Shown: piece by piece, positions 7,979 through 16,438 of the stretch
Position numbering within the stretch: the first letter of the stretch is position 1
Layout of the letters: every line of letters begins with the position of its first letter
Source of the DNA: an uncultured Eubacteriales bacterium
GTDB taxonomy: Bacteria > Bacillota > Clostridia > Oscillospirales > Oscillospiraceae
Reading direction: 5' to 3'
NCBI GenBank assembly: GCA_900546485.1
Contig: URDK01000012.1
Coordinates: 1-41,351 of the forward strand
DNA length: 41,351 bases
Translations under genes and position numbers: made by a program
The notes under the pieces: generated by a model
The model's input: only the letters and a program-made list of their open reading frames with translations
Told to the model about the DNA's origin: nothing
Database searches by the model: none

Positions 7979-8713
7979 TCAGCCCTCCTTCCTGTCCACA
8001 AATTCTCCGAGCTCGTAGTACTTCAACGACTCGGTACGTACACGCTCACAGGCCTTAGCCGGAGTCAGGCCCCAGTTCGTTGGGCAAATACCCAAAAGCT
8101 CGATTAGGCAGAAGCCCTCGCCCCGCAGCTGCTTTTCAAATGCCTTTTTTATGTACTTCTCCGCTTGCATGATATGCGCGGGACTGTCAAGTGCGGCGCG
8201 GGCAAGATAGGCAATGTCCATGTCGCCGAGTACCTTTGTTACGTCAAACAGGCCGCCCTGCTTGTGTACGTCGCGTCCGGACGGGCAGGAAACGGTCTTT
8301 TGCCCTGGCAGGGTAGTAGGTGCCATCTGTCCGCCGGTCATGCCGAACACGCCATTGTTGAGCACTATGGCAACTATGTTCTCATTGCGCAGTGCGCAGT
8401 GAACGGTCTCAGCGGTACCGATAGAATATGCAGCACCGTCTCCCAGATAGGCGGCCACAAGCTTGTCCGGCCTCGCGCGCTTCACGCCTGCTGCCACTAC
8501 CATGGGTCTGCCATGGGCGCACATAACTGTGTCGAAATTCCAGTTGTCCATACTCCAGGCGCCGCAGGCCACATCCACCGTTGCAATGAAGTTCTCCTGC
8601 ATACCCAACGCCTCTACAGCCTCGGCTATCATCCTGTCGGACACGCCGTGCGAGCAGCCCGGGCAGAAAGAGCCGCCGGGATTTATTACGCTTTCAGGTG
8701 CTTTCAGCCTCAT
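7979..8713 (-). CDS. 2-oxoacid:ferredoxin oxidoreductase beta subunit (TPP-binding), copy 1
   Basis: This 244-residue subunit binds thiamine pyrophosphate and performs decarboxylation of a 2-oxo acid. FCPGCSHG (CPGC at 17-20) is the family's N-terminal cysteine motif. GDG at 91-93 and NN at 119-120 form the TPP/Mg motif, and GVFGMTGGQ follows. Its ATG overlaps the alpha-subunit stop (ATGA, 8710-8713) and has AAGGAGG upstream. The size and sequence fit VOR/KOR-type enzymes, not the larger fused pyruvate:ferredoxin oxidoreductase. Confidence 0.9.
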   Translation of the reverse strand: MRLKAPESVINPGGSFCPGCSHGVSDRMIAEAVEALGMQENFIATVDVACGAWSMDNWNFDTVMCAHGRPMVVAAGVKRARPDKLVAAYLGDGAAYSIGTAETVHCALRNENIVAIVLNNGVFGMTGGQMAPTTLPGQKTVSCPSGRDVHKQGGLFDVTKVLGDMDIAYLARAALDSPAHIMQAEKYIKKAFEKQLRGEGFCLIELLGICPTNWGLTPAKACERVRTESLKYYELGEFVDRKEG

Positions 8714-9774
8714 TTCGCCGCCTCCTTACCGCCAAGAATTTCTTTTGCCATCTCTACTATCCGCTCTGAATCTGGCACATCAAAGAACGTTCTATATGAC
8801 TCAACAGGATATTTGAACTGCGTAGCCGTCCTTATGTCTTCCACCATCTGCCCAAGTATGTTCATCTCAACACTTATTAGCGCCTTTACGTCGGGCCCAA
8901 GCTCTCTGAACGCCTTCTCAGGGAAAGGCCAAAGCGTTATGGGCCTGATGAGGCCAAGCTTTATGCCGGCAGCACGCGCGAGCTTCACCGCCTCCTTGCA
9001 GATGCGGGAGCTGATACCGAAGGCCACTGTGACGATCTCGGCGTCCTCAACTGCCACGCTTTCCCAGCGCTGCTCGTTCTCCTCGATCTCCTTATACTTG
9101 TTCCACAGGTAATTCTCATAATCCTTGTGCCCGTAGAAGCAGACGTTGCTGACTACCTTGTGCTTGTCCCCTTTTCGTGTGCCCTTCACAGACCAGTCGT
9201 AGGCGTTGATATCGTGCTCGCGCATCTCAGGCAGCTCCACTTCCTCCATCATCTGGCCTATCGCGGCGTCAGATCCTATTATGACCGGGTGGAGATATTT
9301 CTCCGAAAGCTCAAAGGCTTCGGCAACGAGATCCATGCCTTCCTGCACCGAGTTTGGGGCGAGAACTATGGTGCGGTAGTCACCGTTTCCGCCGCCACGG
9401 GTGAGCGCCCAATAATCGCCCTGACCCTGGGCGATATCACCTAGGCCGTTACCTATACGCATGACATTCACCAGTACGGCCGGCAGATCGGCTGCGCACA
9501 GGTAGGATATACCCTCCTGAAGCAGCGCAAAGCCAGGTCCGGAGGAACTGGTCATGGCTCGTACGCCTGCGGCACTGCCGCCATAGAGCATGTTGATTCC
9601 GGCGAGTTCAGATTCGGTCTGTACAAATGTTCCGCCGGCTTCAGGCATGCGCCATGCCATATATTCGAGTATTTCGGTCTGCGGAGTTATAGGATAACCG
9701 CTGTAAAAACGGCAGCCGGCACGTATAGCGGCCTCAGCCAGTGCCTCGTTGCCTTTCATAAGTACCTTTTCCAT
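8710..9774 (-). CDS. vorB: 2-oxoacid:ferredoxin oxidoreductase alpha subunit (VorB-like), copy 1
   Basis: The alpha subunit of about 354 residues. KGNEALAEAAIRAGCRFYSGYPITPQTEILEY, read in pieces, is the signature of the VorB (2-ketoisovalerate ferredoxin oxidoreductase) group, and TSSSGPGFALLQEGISYL is the pyrimidine-binding region. The ATG at 9772-9774 is favoured because GAGGGGG lies seven bases upstream; a GTG two codons earlier is almost on top of it. It lies between the ferredoxin-type delta and the beta genes. The likely substrate is a branched-chain or other 2-oxo acid; VOR versus KOR assignment is by overall resemblance only. Confidence 0.87.
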   Translation of the reverse strand: MEKVLMKGNEALAEAAIRAGCRFYSGYPITPQTEILEYMAWRMPEAGGTFVQTESELAGINMLYGGSAAGVRAMTSSSGPGFALLQEGISYLCAADLPAVLVNVMRIGNGLGDIAQGQGDYWALTRGGGNGDYRTIVLAPNSVQEGMDLVAEAFELSEKYLHPVIIGSDAAIGQMMEEVELPEMREHDINAYDWSVKGTRKGDKHKVVSNVCFYGHKDYENYLWNKYKEIEENEQRWESVAVEDAEIVTVAFGISSRICKEAVKLARAAGIKLGLIRPITLWPFPEKAFRELGPDVKALISVEMNILGQMVEDIRTATQFKYPVESYRTFFDVPDSERIVEMAKEILGGKEAAK

Positions 9775-9786
9775 GTTCACACCCCC

Positions 9787-9981
9787 TCAGTCGGTAAGTT
9801 CAATGCAGCAGTCGGGACACATCCTGTAACACATACCGCAGGCTATACACTTGTCCTGGTCCGCAACTGCGTAAAAGTATCCATTTTTGTTCATTGCATC
9901 TCCCAATTTGATAGCATCCTTTTTGCAAACGCTGACGCACAAGCCGCAGCCTTTACAGTTTTCCTGTTTCAAGATAATCAT
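9787..9981 (-). CDS. 2-oxoacid:ferredoxin oxidoreductase delta subunit (2x[4Fe-4S] ferredoxin), copy 1
   Basis: A 64-residue ferredoxin-like electron-transfer subunit. Two CxxCxxCxxxC clusters are present: C9, C12, C15, C19 and C45, C48, C51, C55. The first lacks the usual proline after its fourth cysteine (KK instead), and the second is followed by an extra CC pair (PDCC). The ATG at 9979-9981 has AAAGGAGG upstream; an upstream extension of the frame would overlap the MFS gene and is rejected. It begins 32 bases after the MFS stop and 12 bases before the alpha start. Confidence 0.87.
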   Translation of the reverse strand: MIILKQENCKGCGLCVSVCKKDAIKLGDAMNKNGYFYAVADQDKCIACGMCYRMCPDCCIELTD

Positions 9982-10013
9982 TTCAGCTTTGTCCTCCTTT
10001 GCTTTTGCACATT

Positions 10014-11270
10014 TCAAGCCGCCTTTTTCGCGCTGATCCTGTTGCTCACGAGCAGCGTCACAGACGCTGCAACGCCGATAACACACATGGCACCGAGAAG
10101 TGTAAACACCCGCCCGTAGGCCGCGTTGCCGTACTTGTCAAGCCAGTTTCCTATAAGCGTGGGCAAAATGAGGTCGGGCATGTTGAAACCGATGATTGAA
10201 GCCACAGCTATCGCGGTACCGGATATCTCCTTTGGTACGCCGGCCTCGTCGATGGTCGCCCACATCGTGCCTCTGGACATGAAGCAGAGCGTTGCCAACA
10301 CCAATGTCAGCACAGTCAGCGCAGTTATGAGCTCAGCACCGCCGGAAACGTTGGCAATGTACATGATGATACCGAACATGAGCACGAAAACAACTATCTG
10401 AAGTTTAGAAACTGCTCCAAGCTTATCTGCCACTATACCGCCAATGGGTCCGCCTACAAATTTGAGTGCATACTGCTTTAGGATGGACAGGAATCCGGCA
10501 AAAGTCACCGACGCGCCCAGCACACTGGTGAAATACGGCGTTATGAATGACTGACAGGTGTAAAGGCCGTAGGCGCAGAAGACTATCAGACAGGAGAGAT
10601 AGAATTTAGGCATGGTAAAGACCTTGAGCGTGGTCTTTATGTCCACCTTCTTATGGGCCGCCTCAGCATAGTGTACCTCAGTGGTCTTCTGATCAAAGAA
10701 CACCTGCACAAGCACTGCGCCCACCAGACTCATAACGCCCATTACGGCGACCGCCCACTTGAGCGCCGTCACCGAATCATCAAAACCCGCGAAAACAGCC
10801 AGCGCAACGGCGTTAGTTATCGTTGCGGACACTCCACAGAATGCCTCATAATATCCGTATGTGCGACCCTGCTCGTCCTTTGATCCCACCATGGATACGG
10901 CCTTGAGTATAGCCGCCCAGAAAGCGGTAACTCCCGCGAAGCCGGAAACTATCCATGTTATCATGGCGCATACATAGCTGTGCATGGTGAACACGAAGAA
11001 AATGCTTATAAGACCCTGCACCACGGCTGACACAACAATGATTCCCTTGGTCTGGTATCGGTCCGCTATCCATCCTCCGGGCAGCAGACCGATGCAGCTT
11101 ATCGCTGTGTATACGGTAACCAGAAGACCCAGCTGGGCATTGGTGCAGTTCATTCCCTCTATCATAGCGTCGTAGAATATGTACTTCATGTACGGAAGGT
11201 TAAACATCGTTCCGTATACAAGCCCCAGAGAAATTATTGCAAGAAAGTACTTGGCTCTGCTGTTTTTCAT
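10014..11270 (-). CDS. Major facilitator superfamily transporter
   Basis: A 418-residue carrier with twelve predicted membrane helices in two six-helix halves. GGWIADRYQTKG between helices 2 and 3 is the MFS motif A, and GGPIGGIVADKLGAVSK is its repeat in the second half. The ATG has AAGGGG upstream. It is the first gene of the operon that continues with the ferredoxin, alpha, beta, gamma and symporter genes, so the operon carries a transporter at each end. By context it likely moves a hydroxy or oxo acid in or a fermentation acid out; the sequence itself does not give the substrate. Confidence 0.87.
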   Translation of the reverse strand: MKNSRAKYFLAIISLGLVYGTMFNLPYMKYIFYDAMIEGMNCTNAQLGLLVTVYTAISCIGLLPGGWIADRYQTKGIIVVSAVVQGLISIFFVFTMHSYVCAMITWIVSGFAGVTAFWAAILKAVSMVGSKDEQGRTYGYYEAFCGVSATITNAVALAVFAGFDDSVTALKWAVAVMGVMSLVGAVLVQVFFDQKTTEVHYAEAAHKKVDIKTTLKVFTMPKFYLSCLIVFCAYGLYTCQSFITPYFTSVLGASVTFAGFLSILKQYALKFVGGPIGGIVADKLGAVSKLQIVVFVLMFGIIMYIANVSGGAELITALTVLTLVLATLCFMSRGTMWATIDEAGVPKEISGTAIAVASIIGFNMPDLILPTLIGNWLDKYGNAAYGRVFTLLGAMCVIGVAASVTLLVSNRISAKKAA

Positions 11271-11373
11271 GTTTTTCCCCTTTCAAACCGTTTTGTTTGT
11301 CACCGTCATATGTCCGCCAGCAACGCCTGAAACTGCATCCCACCTTTGCTCCATTTGATGTCTGTATGTCATT

Positions 11374-11391
11374 TTGTCTGACAATGTGTCA
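11374..11391. promoter_or_regulatory. Overlapping palindromes, candidate operator
   Basis: TTGTC-T-GACAA (11374-11384) and TGACA-ATG-TGTCA (11379-11391) are both perfect inverted repeats that share their central GACAA. They lie just downstream of the likely MFS-operon promoter. Confidence 0.5.
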
Positions 11392-11392
11392 C

Positions 11393-11420
11393 AAATTAAA
11401 AAACGCATATTGCGTTCCAA
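11393..11420 (-). promoter_or_regulatory. Candidate promoter of the MFS/oxidoreductase operon
   Basis: On the minus strand TTGGAA (11415-11420) and TAATTT (11393-11398) are 16 bases apart. The perfect palindrome AACGCA-TAT-TGCGTT (11402-11416) lies across the spacer and touches the -35 box, so it could be an operator. The promoter boxes themselves are weak. Confidence 0.35.
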
Positions 11421-11570
11421 TTACATATGCACTTTGTTGTTAAATCTCTATCTTTTAGCGCTTCTTTTTGTAAATCATATACCAAGCATTCTCATTTGTC
11501 AATCTGTTTACGTCAATGTTCGGTGTTAATCTTTTAACTATTTATTTTGCTAAATTATCACGCTTTTCCC

Positions 11571-11598
11571 TTGACAACTGCTGACAAATTATGATACT
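11571..11598 (+). promoter_or_regulatory. Promoter of the LarA-like gene
   Basis: A consensus TTGACA (11571-11576) and GATACT (11593-11598) with a 16-base spacer. The -35 box overlaps TTGACAA, and a second TGACAA word lies within the spacer (11582-11587). Confidence 0.6.
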
Positions 11599-11620
11599 AA
11601 TGATGTGTCTCCGTCATATC

Positions 11621-11664
11621 GCCGCAGCCGGCCCTGTCCAAGGCCGGCAATTGTTGTTTGCGGC
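11621..11664 (+). ncRNA. Structured 5' leader of the LarA-like gene
   Basis: GCCGGCC (11627-11633) pairs perfectly with GGCCGGC (11642-11648), and the flanking GCCGCA (11621-11626) pairs with TGCGGC (11659-11664) to close a larger stem. The structure lies between the promoter and the AGGAGGA ribosome site (11674-11680). There is no U-run directly after it, so it is not a plain terminator. It could be a leader that affects translation or mRNA stability; no known riboswitch class is recognised. Confidence 0.4.
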
Positions 11665-11687
11665 AAAAAGTACAGGAGGAATCTATC

Positions 11688-12929
11688 ATGATATATCAGC
11701 TTCCATCCAACAATCTGTATGGAGACAGACCAATACCTATATCAATTCCAGACAGCTGGGATGTTCACATTTCCGAAATTGCAGGTTTTCACCGACCCGG
11801 ACTAAGCGCAGATGCCATTGCGGAGAGAGTACGCTGCGCCATAGGAACCAAGCCTATCCATGAAGGGGCTTGCGGAAAAAAGAGTGCCGTCATCATTTTT
11901 GACGACATCACACGTCCCACTCCCTGTGAGCACATTGCCAAGGCTGTTGTAGCTGAACTTCTCGCTGCCGGTGTGCCGAAACAGAATATCTGGTTCATTG
12001 CCGCTCTCGGCACGCACGCTTGCATGTACCGTGAGCACTTTGTCAGAAAGCTCGGAGAGGATATAGTAGACGAGTTCGAGATACACAATCACAACCCATT
12101 TTTCAACCACGTTTTTCTTGGAAACACCAGTCACAATGTCCCTGTTGAAATCAATTCCGACGTCATGTCCGCTGAGTATAAAATCGGCATAGGCACCATA
12201 ATGGCTCACAGCTTCTTCGGCTTTTCAGGCGGGGCTAAGTGCATACTTCCAGGTGTGTCATCAATGCGAAGCATAATAGCAAATCACAGCCGAACAACTC
12301 CATCCGAATTCAACATGGGCAATCCGGACACTGTTATGCGAAATGACGCAGTCGAAGCTGCCCGCATGATGGGGCTGGACTTCAAGATAGATGCTGTACT
12401 AAACGGATACGCCCAAGTCTGCGCACTGTACGCCGGTGACGTTGAGGCAGAGTGGGCTGAGGCTGAGCGTGATGCGCGTAGTCACTATCTTGCGCAGTTT
12501 GTTCCGGACTGTGATGTTGTGCTCTCAAACTGCTACTTCAAACCTGCGGAGGCCGGCTGCGCATACACGCCCGAGACCATAGCCTCTCTCAAGTCCGGTG
12601 GGACATATATTTTATCAGCAAACTCCCCCTTCGGCTCCTGCGTACACTACCTTTATGACAAATGGGGGCACTCCGCTCCCGGCGGGCTGATGTGGGCTGG
12701 ATGTTATCCCAAAGACCAACGCATGGGAAACGCCATTGTCTTTGCAGAACATACGGTAAAAGGCATGCGTGACCCCTGGTTCATAGACGAGGACACAGGC
12801 GCCACCTACGTAAAAACCTGGAGCGAAGTCCTTGCGCTCACTGATGACGGCAAGCCAAAGAAGATGGTCATTTATCCAACAGCAGGTTGTCAGGTCCTCA
12901 CCAACTCCTCCGATTTTTATAGAAAATAG
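11688..12929 (+). CDS. LarA-like nickel-dependent 2-hydroxyacid racemase/epimerase
   Basis: A 413-residue protein of the LarA (DUF2088) family, whose founding member racemises lactate using a nickel-pincer nucleotide cofactor. Features seen: DDITRPTP (72-79), ALGTH with H110, MAHSFFGFSGGAK with H174 and K184, and H200 in SIIANHS. In Lactobacillus LarA, K184 carries the cofactor, H200 binds nickel, and H108/H174 are the catalytic bases. H174, K184 and H200 fall at the same numbers here, and H110 replaces H108 by position. The ATG follows AGGAGGA. It is monocistronic, with its own promoter and terminator, divergent from the oxidoreductase operon. The cofactor-synthesis genes larB, larC and larE are not in the window. 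LarA homologues act on several 2-hydroxy acids, so the substrate is open. Confidence 0.83.
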   Translation: MIYQLPSNNLYGDRPIPISIPDSWDVHISEIAGFHRPGLSADAIAERVRCAIGTKPIHEGACGKKSAVIIFDDITRPTPCEHIAKAVVAELLAAGVPKQNIWFIAALGTHACMYREHFVRKLGEDIVDEFEIHNHNPFFNHVFLGNTSHNVPVEINSDVMSAEYKIGIGTIMAHSFFGFSGGAKCILPGVSSMRSIIANHSRTTPSEFNMGNPDTVMRNDAVEAARMMGLDFKIDAVLNGYAQVCALYAGDVEAEWAEAERDARSHYLAQFVPDCDVVLSNCYFKPAEAGCAYTPETIASLKSGGTYILSANSPFGSCVHYLYDKWGHSAPGGLMWAGCYPKDQRMGNAIVFAEHTVKGMRDPWFIDEDTGATYVKTWSEVLALTDDGKPKKMVIYPTAGCQVLTNSSDFYRK

Positions 12930-12972
12930 TTTCGACTTGCGGCGTGTTGACGGCCGCAACATGCAAAAAATG

Positions 12973-13005
12973 ATTCCGGGTGTTGGATACTCCAACACCC
13001 GGAAT
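12973..13005. terminator. Bidirectional terminator
   Basis: Perfect 15-base arms (12973-12987 and 12991-13005) around a TAC loop. The minus-strand side is followed by T6. It ends the lipoprotein operon (-) and the LarA-like gene (+). Confidence 0.88.
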
Positions 13006-13026
13006 ACTCTTAATTGCGTTTTCTGT

Positions 13027-13599
13027 TCAGTTTGCCGCGGGGGCAAGTTCGAGGGAGCAGAGGCCGTAGCTCTGGATGAGCTTTATCTGGCCGTCTTCGG
13101 TGTTCCAGCACTCCCAGGTGCTGCCGGACTCGGAGGCTTCTCCGTCGCTGGTCTCGTCAGGCTCGCCGTAGATGGCCTTGAGCTGCTCGCTGTACGGAGC
13201 GCTGTCCTCACCGGCGAGATAAATGGACACGGCAACCACTTTGTCTTCACTATACATGGTGCTCGGCTCGGTCTGCTCGCCGAAGAGCTCCACGCTGTAT
13301 ATGCGGCCTATCATGGTCTCTCCGTCGGCCGCCATATTCTCGGTTCCGCCGCCGAGCATATCCTTGGCAGCGGCGTCGTCCATGCCGAGCAGCTTCAGGC
13401 ACTCGGCAAGGTTGGCGGCGGTGGCGTCATCTTCGTCAGCTTCAGGCTCTGCCGTCGGCTCCAAGCTGGGCTCGACAAGTTCCTGCTCGTCCGTAGGCTC
13501 CACCGGAGGCTGGCTTTCTTCCGTGGTGTCTGTGCCGCAGGCTGCGAGCAGGGATATGGACAGGATCGCGGAAGCAATAAAGACAAATTTCGATTTCAT
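13027..13599 (-). CDS. Small lipoprotein of unknown function
   Basis: A 190-residue exported lipoprotein. It has a hydrophobic signal (residues 5-20) with lipobox LAAC and acylated C21, a low-complexity P/E/T/D-rich linker (about 22-60), then a roughly 130-residue acidic alpha/beta domain ending in IKLIQSYGLCSLELAP. The ATG is fixed by AAGGAGAA about eight bases upstream. It is the last gene of the sigma-factor cluster, 99 bases after the alpha/beta hydrolase gene. A TATAAT on the minus strand at 13621-13626 could give it a separate promoter. No enzyme motif is recognised. Confidence 0.75.
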   Translation of the reverse strand: MKSKFVFIASAILSISLLAACGTDTTEESQPPVEPTDEQELVEPSLEPTAEPEADEDDATAANLAECLKLLGMDDAAAKDMLGGGTENMAADGETMIGRIYSVELFGEQTEPSTMYSEDKVVAVSIYLAGEDSAPYSEQLKAIYGEPDETSDGEASESGSTWECWNTEDGQIKLIQSYGLCSLELAPAAN

Positions 13600-13698
13600 T
13601 GTTTGGTTCTCCTTAAACGAATTATATGCTGTCGTGCTCACGCACGCATATATTAGACGCATCGCGCCGCAAAAAAGGCTCAACCCAGAAAAAAATTT

Positions 13699-15576
13699 TT
13701 ATCTGGCCGCCTGTATCTCGCGGAGCATGATGCTGCCGCACTGGCCGGAAAAGCTCAATTCAACAGACACGATGTCGGAAAGGTCAACTTCACCGAAGCT
13801 GTCCAGCGGGAGGCGCAGGCTTCCGAGCGGAGTGAAGGTACTGTAACTGTACTCCACGCTCTCAGGATCGTCCCAAGCAGGTCTCTCCAGGAGCTCACCC
13901 GCCTGCCATTGCAGTGCCGGGGTCCCGGCGGGTACGTCCACGCTCGCGCTGCGGCCGCCGCCGTCCGTCAGCGTGACGGTCAGGCTCTGGTCGCTTTCAC
14001 CGTTGAGCGGGTCCGAGCTGTCCTGCGCGATATCTAGCTGGAGCCATGCATATGCGCTCAGGTCGGCATCCACGGGTATGCGCGCAGAAGCAGGTCCCGA
14101 GCTCCAGCTGATGCGCAGCAGGTCGTATTGCAGGAAGGAACCCGGCAGGCGGAAGCTTCCGGCGGTGTTGTCCACCGTGGAGCAGGCATTGACGCATTCG
14201 GTATCCGCGCCATCCGGCTCAACGTTCCCGCAGCTCTCCTCGGACGCTGTAAAAAGCGCCTTTCCCGGGGAATCGATCTGCACCATGACACCGCAGTCCG
14301 CATAGCTGTCCGGAAGCTCCTCAGTCTGTGAGAACACCGTACCGCCTTCCAGGGCGGTGGCAATGAACTCCAGCGCATATTGACTCAGAAAGCTCTGCTG
14401 CTCCTCGGCCGCCATGGTCGCGGCTATGCTATCCTCGTCCGCAAATGGGTCAGGGCGAACGAGCGCCGTACTGAATCCGCCATGATTGCCGCCCTTGAGA
14501 TACACGAGTTCGGCCGGTGCGGTACGCTCGCCGTCGGTTTCGAGGGCATCGAACACCGTCGCGCCGTCCAGCGAGGCAACGTCGCCGTCGTACTGGGGTA
14601 TTATTATGCCCACAGGCACGTCGGGCAGTTCGTCGGGCAGCGGAGTCACGAGCGCCGGTGCCAGTGACAGCAGGCCGGCGATGCCGCAGTCCTCCAGGTT
14701 CTCTGCGATGGTGTATATGTCAGTTCCGGAGCGCGAGTGCCCGATGAGTATGACCTTGCTGAAATCCGCCTTCCCCGTCAGGTCGCGCTTGAAAACCTGC
14801 TCGCCCTCGTTGGCCTCCATGAGCAGTTCGAGCTGCTGCTGCACTACCTGTACGCTGCGCTCGCATCCCGAAGGCTCGCCGTCCTCAAAGGAGAAGTTAA
14901 TGCCCACGTTCATCGACACCGCAAGGTACCCCGCCTCCGCCAGCTTATCAACAAGATAGCCGAAGCCAAGGTCGTAACGGTTCTCTGAAGCGCGGTCTAT
15001 TGGGTGTGAGCCGTGGAGGATGATGACCACCGGGCAGTTCTCGCCCTCGGGCACGCCCATTACGCCCTGTATGCGGTATACGGTATCTTCCCTGCCCGAG
15101 CTGTTGCTCACCGCGGCCTCTCCCAGGTCATAGCTGAACACTCTCCCGGAGGGTTTGTCCGTTTCAATGATAGCGGTGTTGGTGGCCGGATCCCATGCAA
15201 AATTCAGGCCGGGAACGTTCTCCAACGCCTCCGGGCTGACGTATTTCACCCCGTCTATCTCAACGCTCTGTTCTCTGAGCTCACCGGCCTCCGCCCCGCA
15301 GTCCGCGAGCTCAAGCACGGTATCCAGCGGCATCAGCGCCTCGCCTTCGGAGTATATGGGCTTATCCCCCGTTTCCGCGGGCAGACCGTCTACAACTATG
15401 CGGGTGGGATAGGCGCTCATGTCAGGCAGCACGCTGTACTCTGGTCCGGCATCCGCCTCCTCAGACGGAGCGGGCATTGTTTGCGGAGCGGTGACCTCCG
15501 CGTCCGGCGCTCCACAGCCGCTCAGCAAAAGCGCGCAAAGCGCGGCGGCGGTCAGCTTGACTGCGCTCTTTCTCAT
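13699..15576 (-). CDS. Multidomain lipoprotein with alpha/beta hydrolase domain
   Basis: A 625-residue lipoprotein with signal peptide and lipobox LSGC (C21). Residues 55-140 look like a copper-amine-oxidase N-terminal-type (stalk) domain, with YSEGEALMPLDTVLEL and GVKYVSPEAL. Residues 180-380 are an alpha/beta hydrolase: oxyanion-hole HGSHP (188-192), nucleophile elbow GHSRSG with S281, acid D330 in PQYDGDV, and H365 in GGNHGG. Residues 455-625 form a beta-rich, carbohydrate-binding-module-like domain. The ATG at 15574-15576 has GGAGG ten bases upstream. A TTG three codons earlier abuts the ribosome site. It follows the anti-sigma-like gene by five bases. It probably acts on an ester or amide at the cell surface; the substrate is unknown. 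Confidence 0.8.
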   Translation of the reverse strand: MRKSAVKLTAAALCALLLSGCGAPDAEVTAPQTMPAPSEEADAGPEYSVLPDMSAYPTRIVVDGLPAETGDKPIYSEGEALMPLDTVLELADCGAEAGELREQSVEIDGVKYVSPEALENVPGLNFAWDPATNTAIIETDKPSGRVFSYDLGEAAVSNSSGREDTVYRIQGVMGVPEGENCPVVIILHGSHPIDRASENRYDLGFGYLVDKLAEAGYLAVSMNVGINFSFEDGEPSGCERSVQVVQQQLELLMEANEGEQVFKRDLTGKADFSKVILIGHSRSGTDIYTIAENLEDCGIAGLLSLAPALVTPLPDELPDVPVGIIIPQYDGDVASLDGATVFDALETDGERTAPAELVYLKGGNHGGFSTALVRPDPFADEDSIAATMAAEEQQSFLSQYALEFIATALEGGTVFSQTEELPDSYADCGVMVQIDSPGKALFTASEESCGNVEPDGADTECVNACSTVDNTAGSFRLPGSFLQYDLLRISWSSGPASARIPVDADLSAYAWLQLDIAQDSSDPLNGESDQSLTVTLTDGGGRSASVDVPAGTPALQWQAGELLERPAWDDPESVEYSYSTFTPLGSLRLPLDSFGEVDLSDIVSVELSFSGQCGSIMLREIQAAR

Positions 15577-15581
15577 TGGGT

Positions 15582-16436
15582 TCAATCCTCCGGAAGCTCA
15601 TTTGCCGCACTGGAGGCGACAAACAGCCCCTTATCTCCATGGGTTTCATTGAGCTCCTCGAGCGCTTCAAGAGCTTCGCTCTCAGTCTCATACTGGCCCA
15701 CAGTGACAATATAGTTACCGCTCGCTGTCTTGAGCTGAGTCGCACCCTCGTTGTGGTACTCCTCGCAGAGCAGACCCAGCTCATCGGTATAGGGCATGGC
15801 CTCCGTGCGCAGATAGTATACCTCGTCATCTGCATCCTCACTCTCGGCTTCGCTGAAGTTTATCATCAGCGCGCCCGGGTCGGAGTACTCGGCCACCTCG
15901 CAGCTCCATCCATCGTTGAGCACAATAACTATGCCGAAGGCGGAATCATCAAGTATCATCATCCGATAGGCATCGCTCACAGCCTCGCTGGCGAGCAGGC
16001 TCTCGCGCAGTTCGTCGAAGTCCATGCCCCTCACGCCTCGGAAGGTCATCACCACACGGTTGGGCGCTGAATAGTGCGCCACGCTGTAATGCGGCACATA
16101 ATCGAGCGACCCCGCTTCGCTGCCGAAGCTCAGCTGCACGCTGTCGCCGTAGCTTTCCGCGTCGCCGTGCGCGCCGTCGGTCACCTCGCCGCCACTGCCT
16201 ATCTGAAGTACCTGCACTATGCTTCCAAGCACCGGTATTCTCGCCGCATAGGTGTATATCGGCATTATGTTGGCACTGGCAAACAGCACGCAGAACACCG
16301 CAGCTACGCAGGCGGCCGAACGCTTCAGCGCATGCAAGCGCTTTGACCTCTCCGCGCGGCGGATGGAGCAGGCTATAACCTCGTCCAGCGCTTCTGGGAT
16401 AGGGATGCTGTCGTATTTTTGCTTTCCGATGTTCAT
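15582..16436 (-). CDS. Probable membrane-anchored anti-sigma factor with SPOR-like C-terminus
   Basis: A 284-residue single-pass membrane protein. The cytoplasmic N-terminus has the IPIPEALDEVIACSIRRA helix seen in DUF4179/DUF4367-type regulators that are encoded next to ECF sigma factors. A transmembrane helix spans residues 39-60. The external part (65-284) ends in a segment resembling a SPOR repeat (YIVTVGQYETESEALEALEEL, positions 242-262). The gene begins at the sigma-factor stop. Either TTG at 16442, overlapping the stop, or ATG at 16436 could be the start; GAGGAG suits both, and I chose ATG. The position next to the sigma factor is the main reason for the call. Confidence 0.7.
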   Translation of the reverse strand: MNIGKQKYDSIPIPEALDEVIACSIRRAERSKRLHALKRSAACVAAVFCVLFASANIMPIYTYAARIPVLGSIVQVLQIGSGGEVTDGAHGDAESYGDSVQLSFGSEAGSLDYVPHYSVAHYSAPNRVVMTFRGVRGMDFDELRESLLASEAVSDAYRMMILDDSAFGIVIVLNDGWSCEVAEYSDPGALMINFSEAESEDADDEVYYLRTEAMPYTDELGLLCEEYHNEGATQLKTASGNYIVTVGQYETESEALEALEELNETHGDKGLFVASSAANELPED

Positions 16437-16438
16437 GC

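Larger units (their letters stand above)
11271..11687. other. 417-base divergent regulatory region, no gene
   Basis: AT-rich spacer between the MFS operon (-) and the LarA-like gene (+). It holds candidate promoters for both, the palindromes at 11374-11391 and 11402-11416, and scattered TTGTCA/TGACAA words (11297-11302, 11496-11502, 11571-11577, 11581-11587). A structured leader lies before the LarA-like gene. No convincing small gene was seen. Confidence 0.7.

Noticed and set aside
9982..10086. N-terminal extension of the first ferredoxin-like subunit
   Set aside because: It would overlap the MFS gene and adds residues not found in delta subunits; the ATG at 9981 has AGGAGG upstream.
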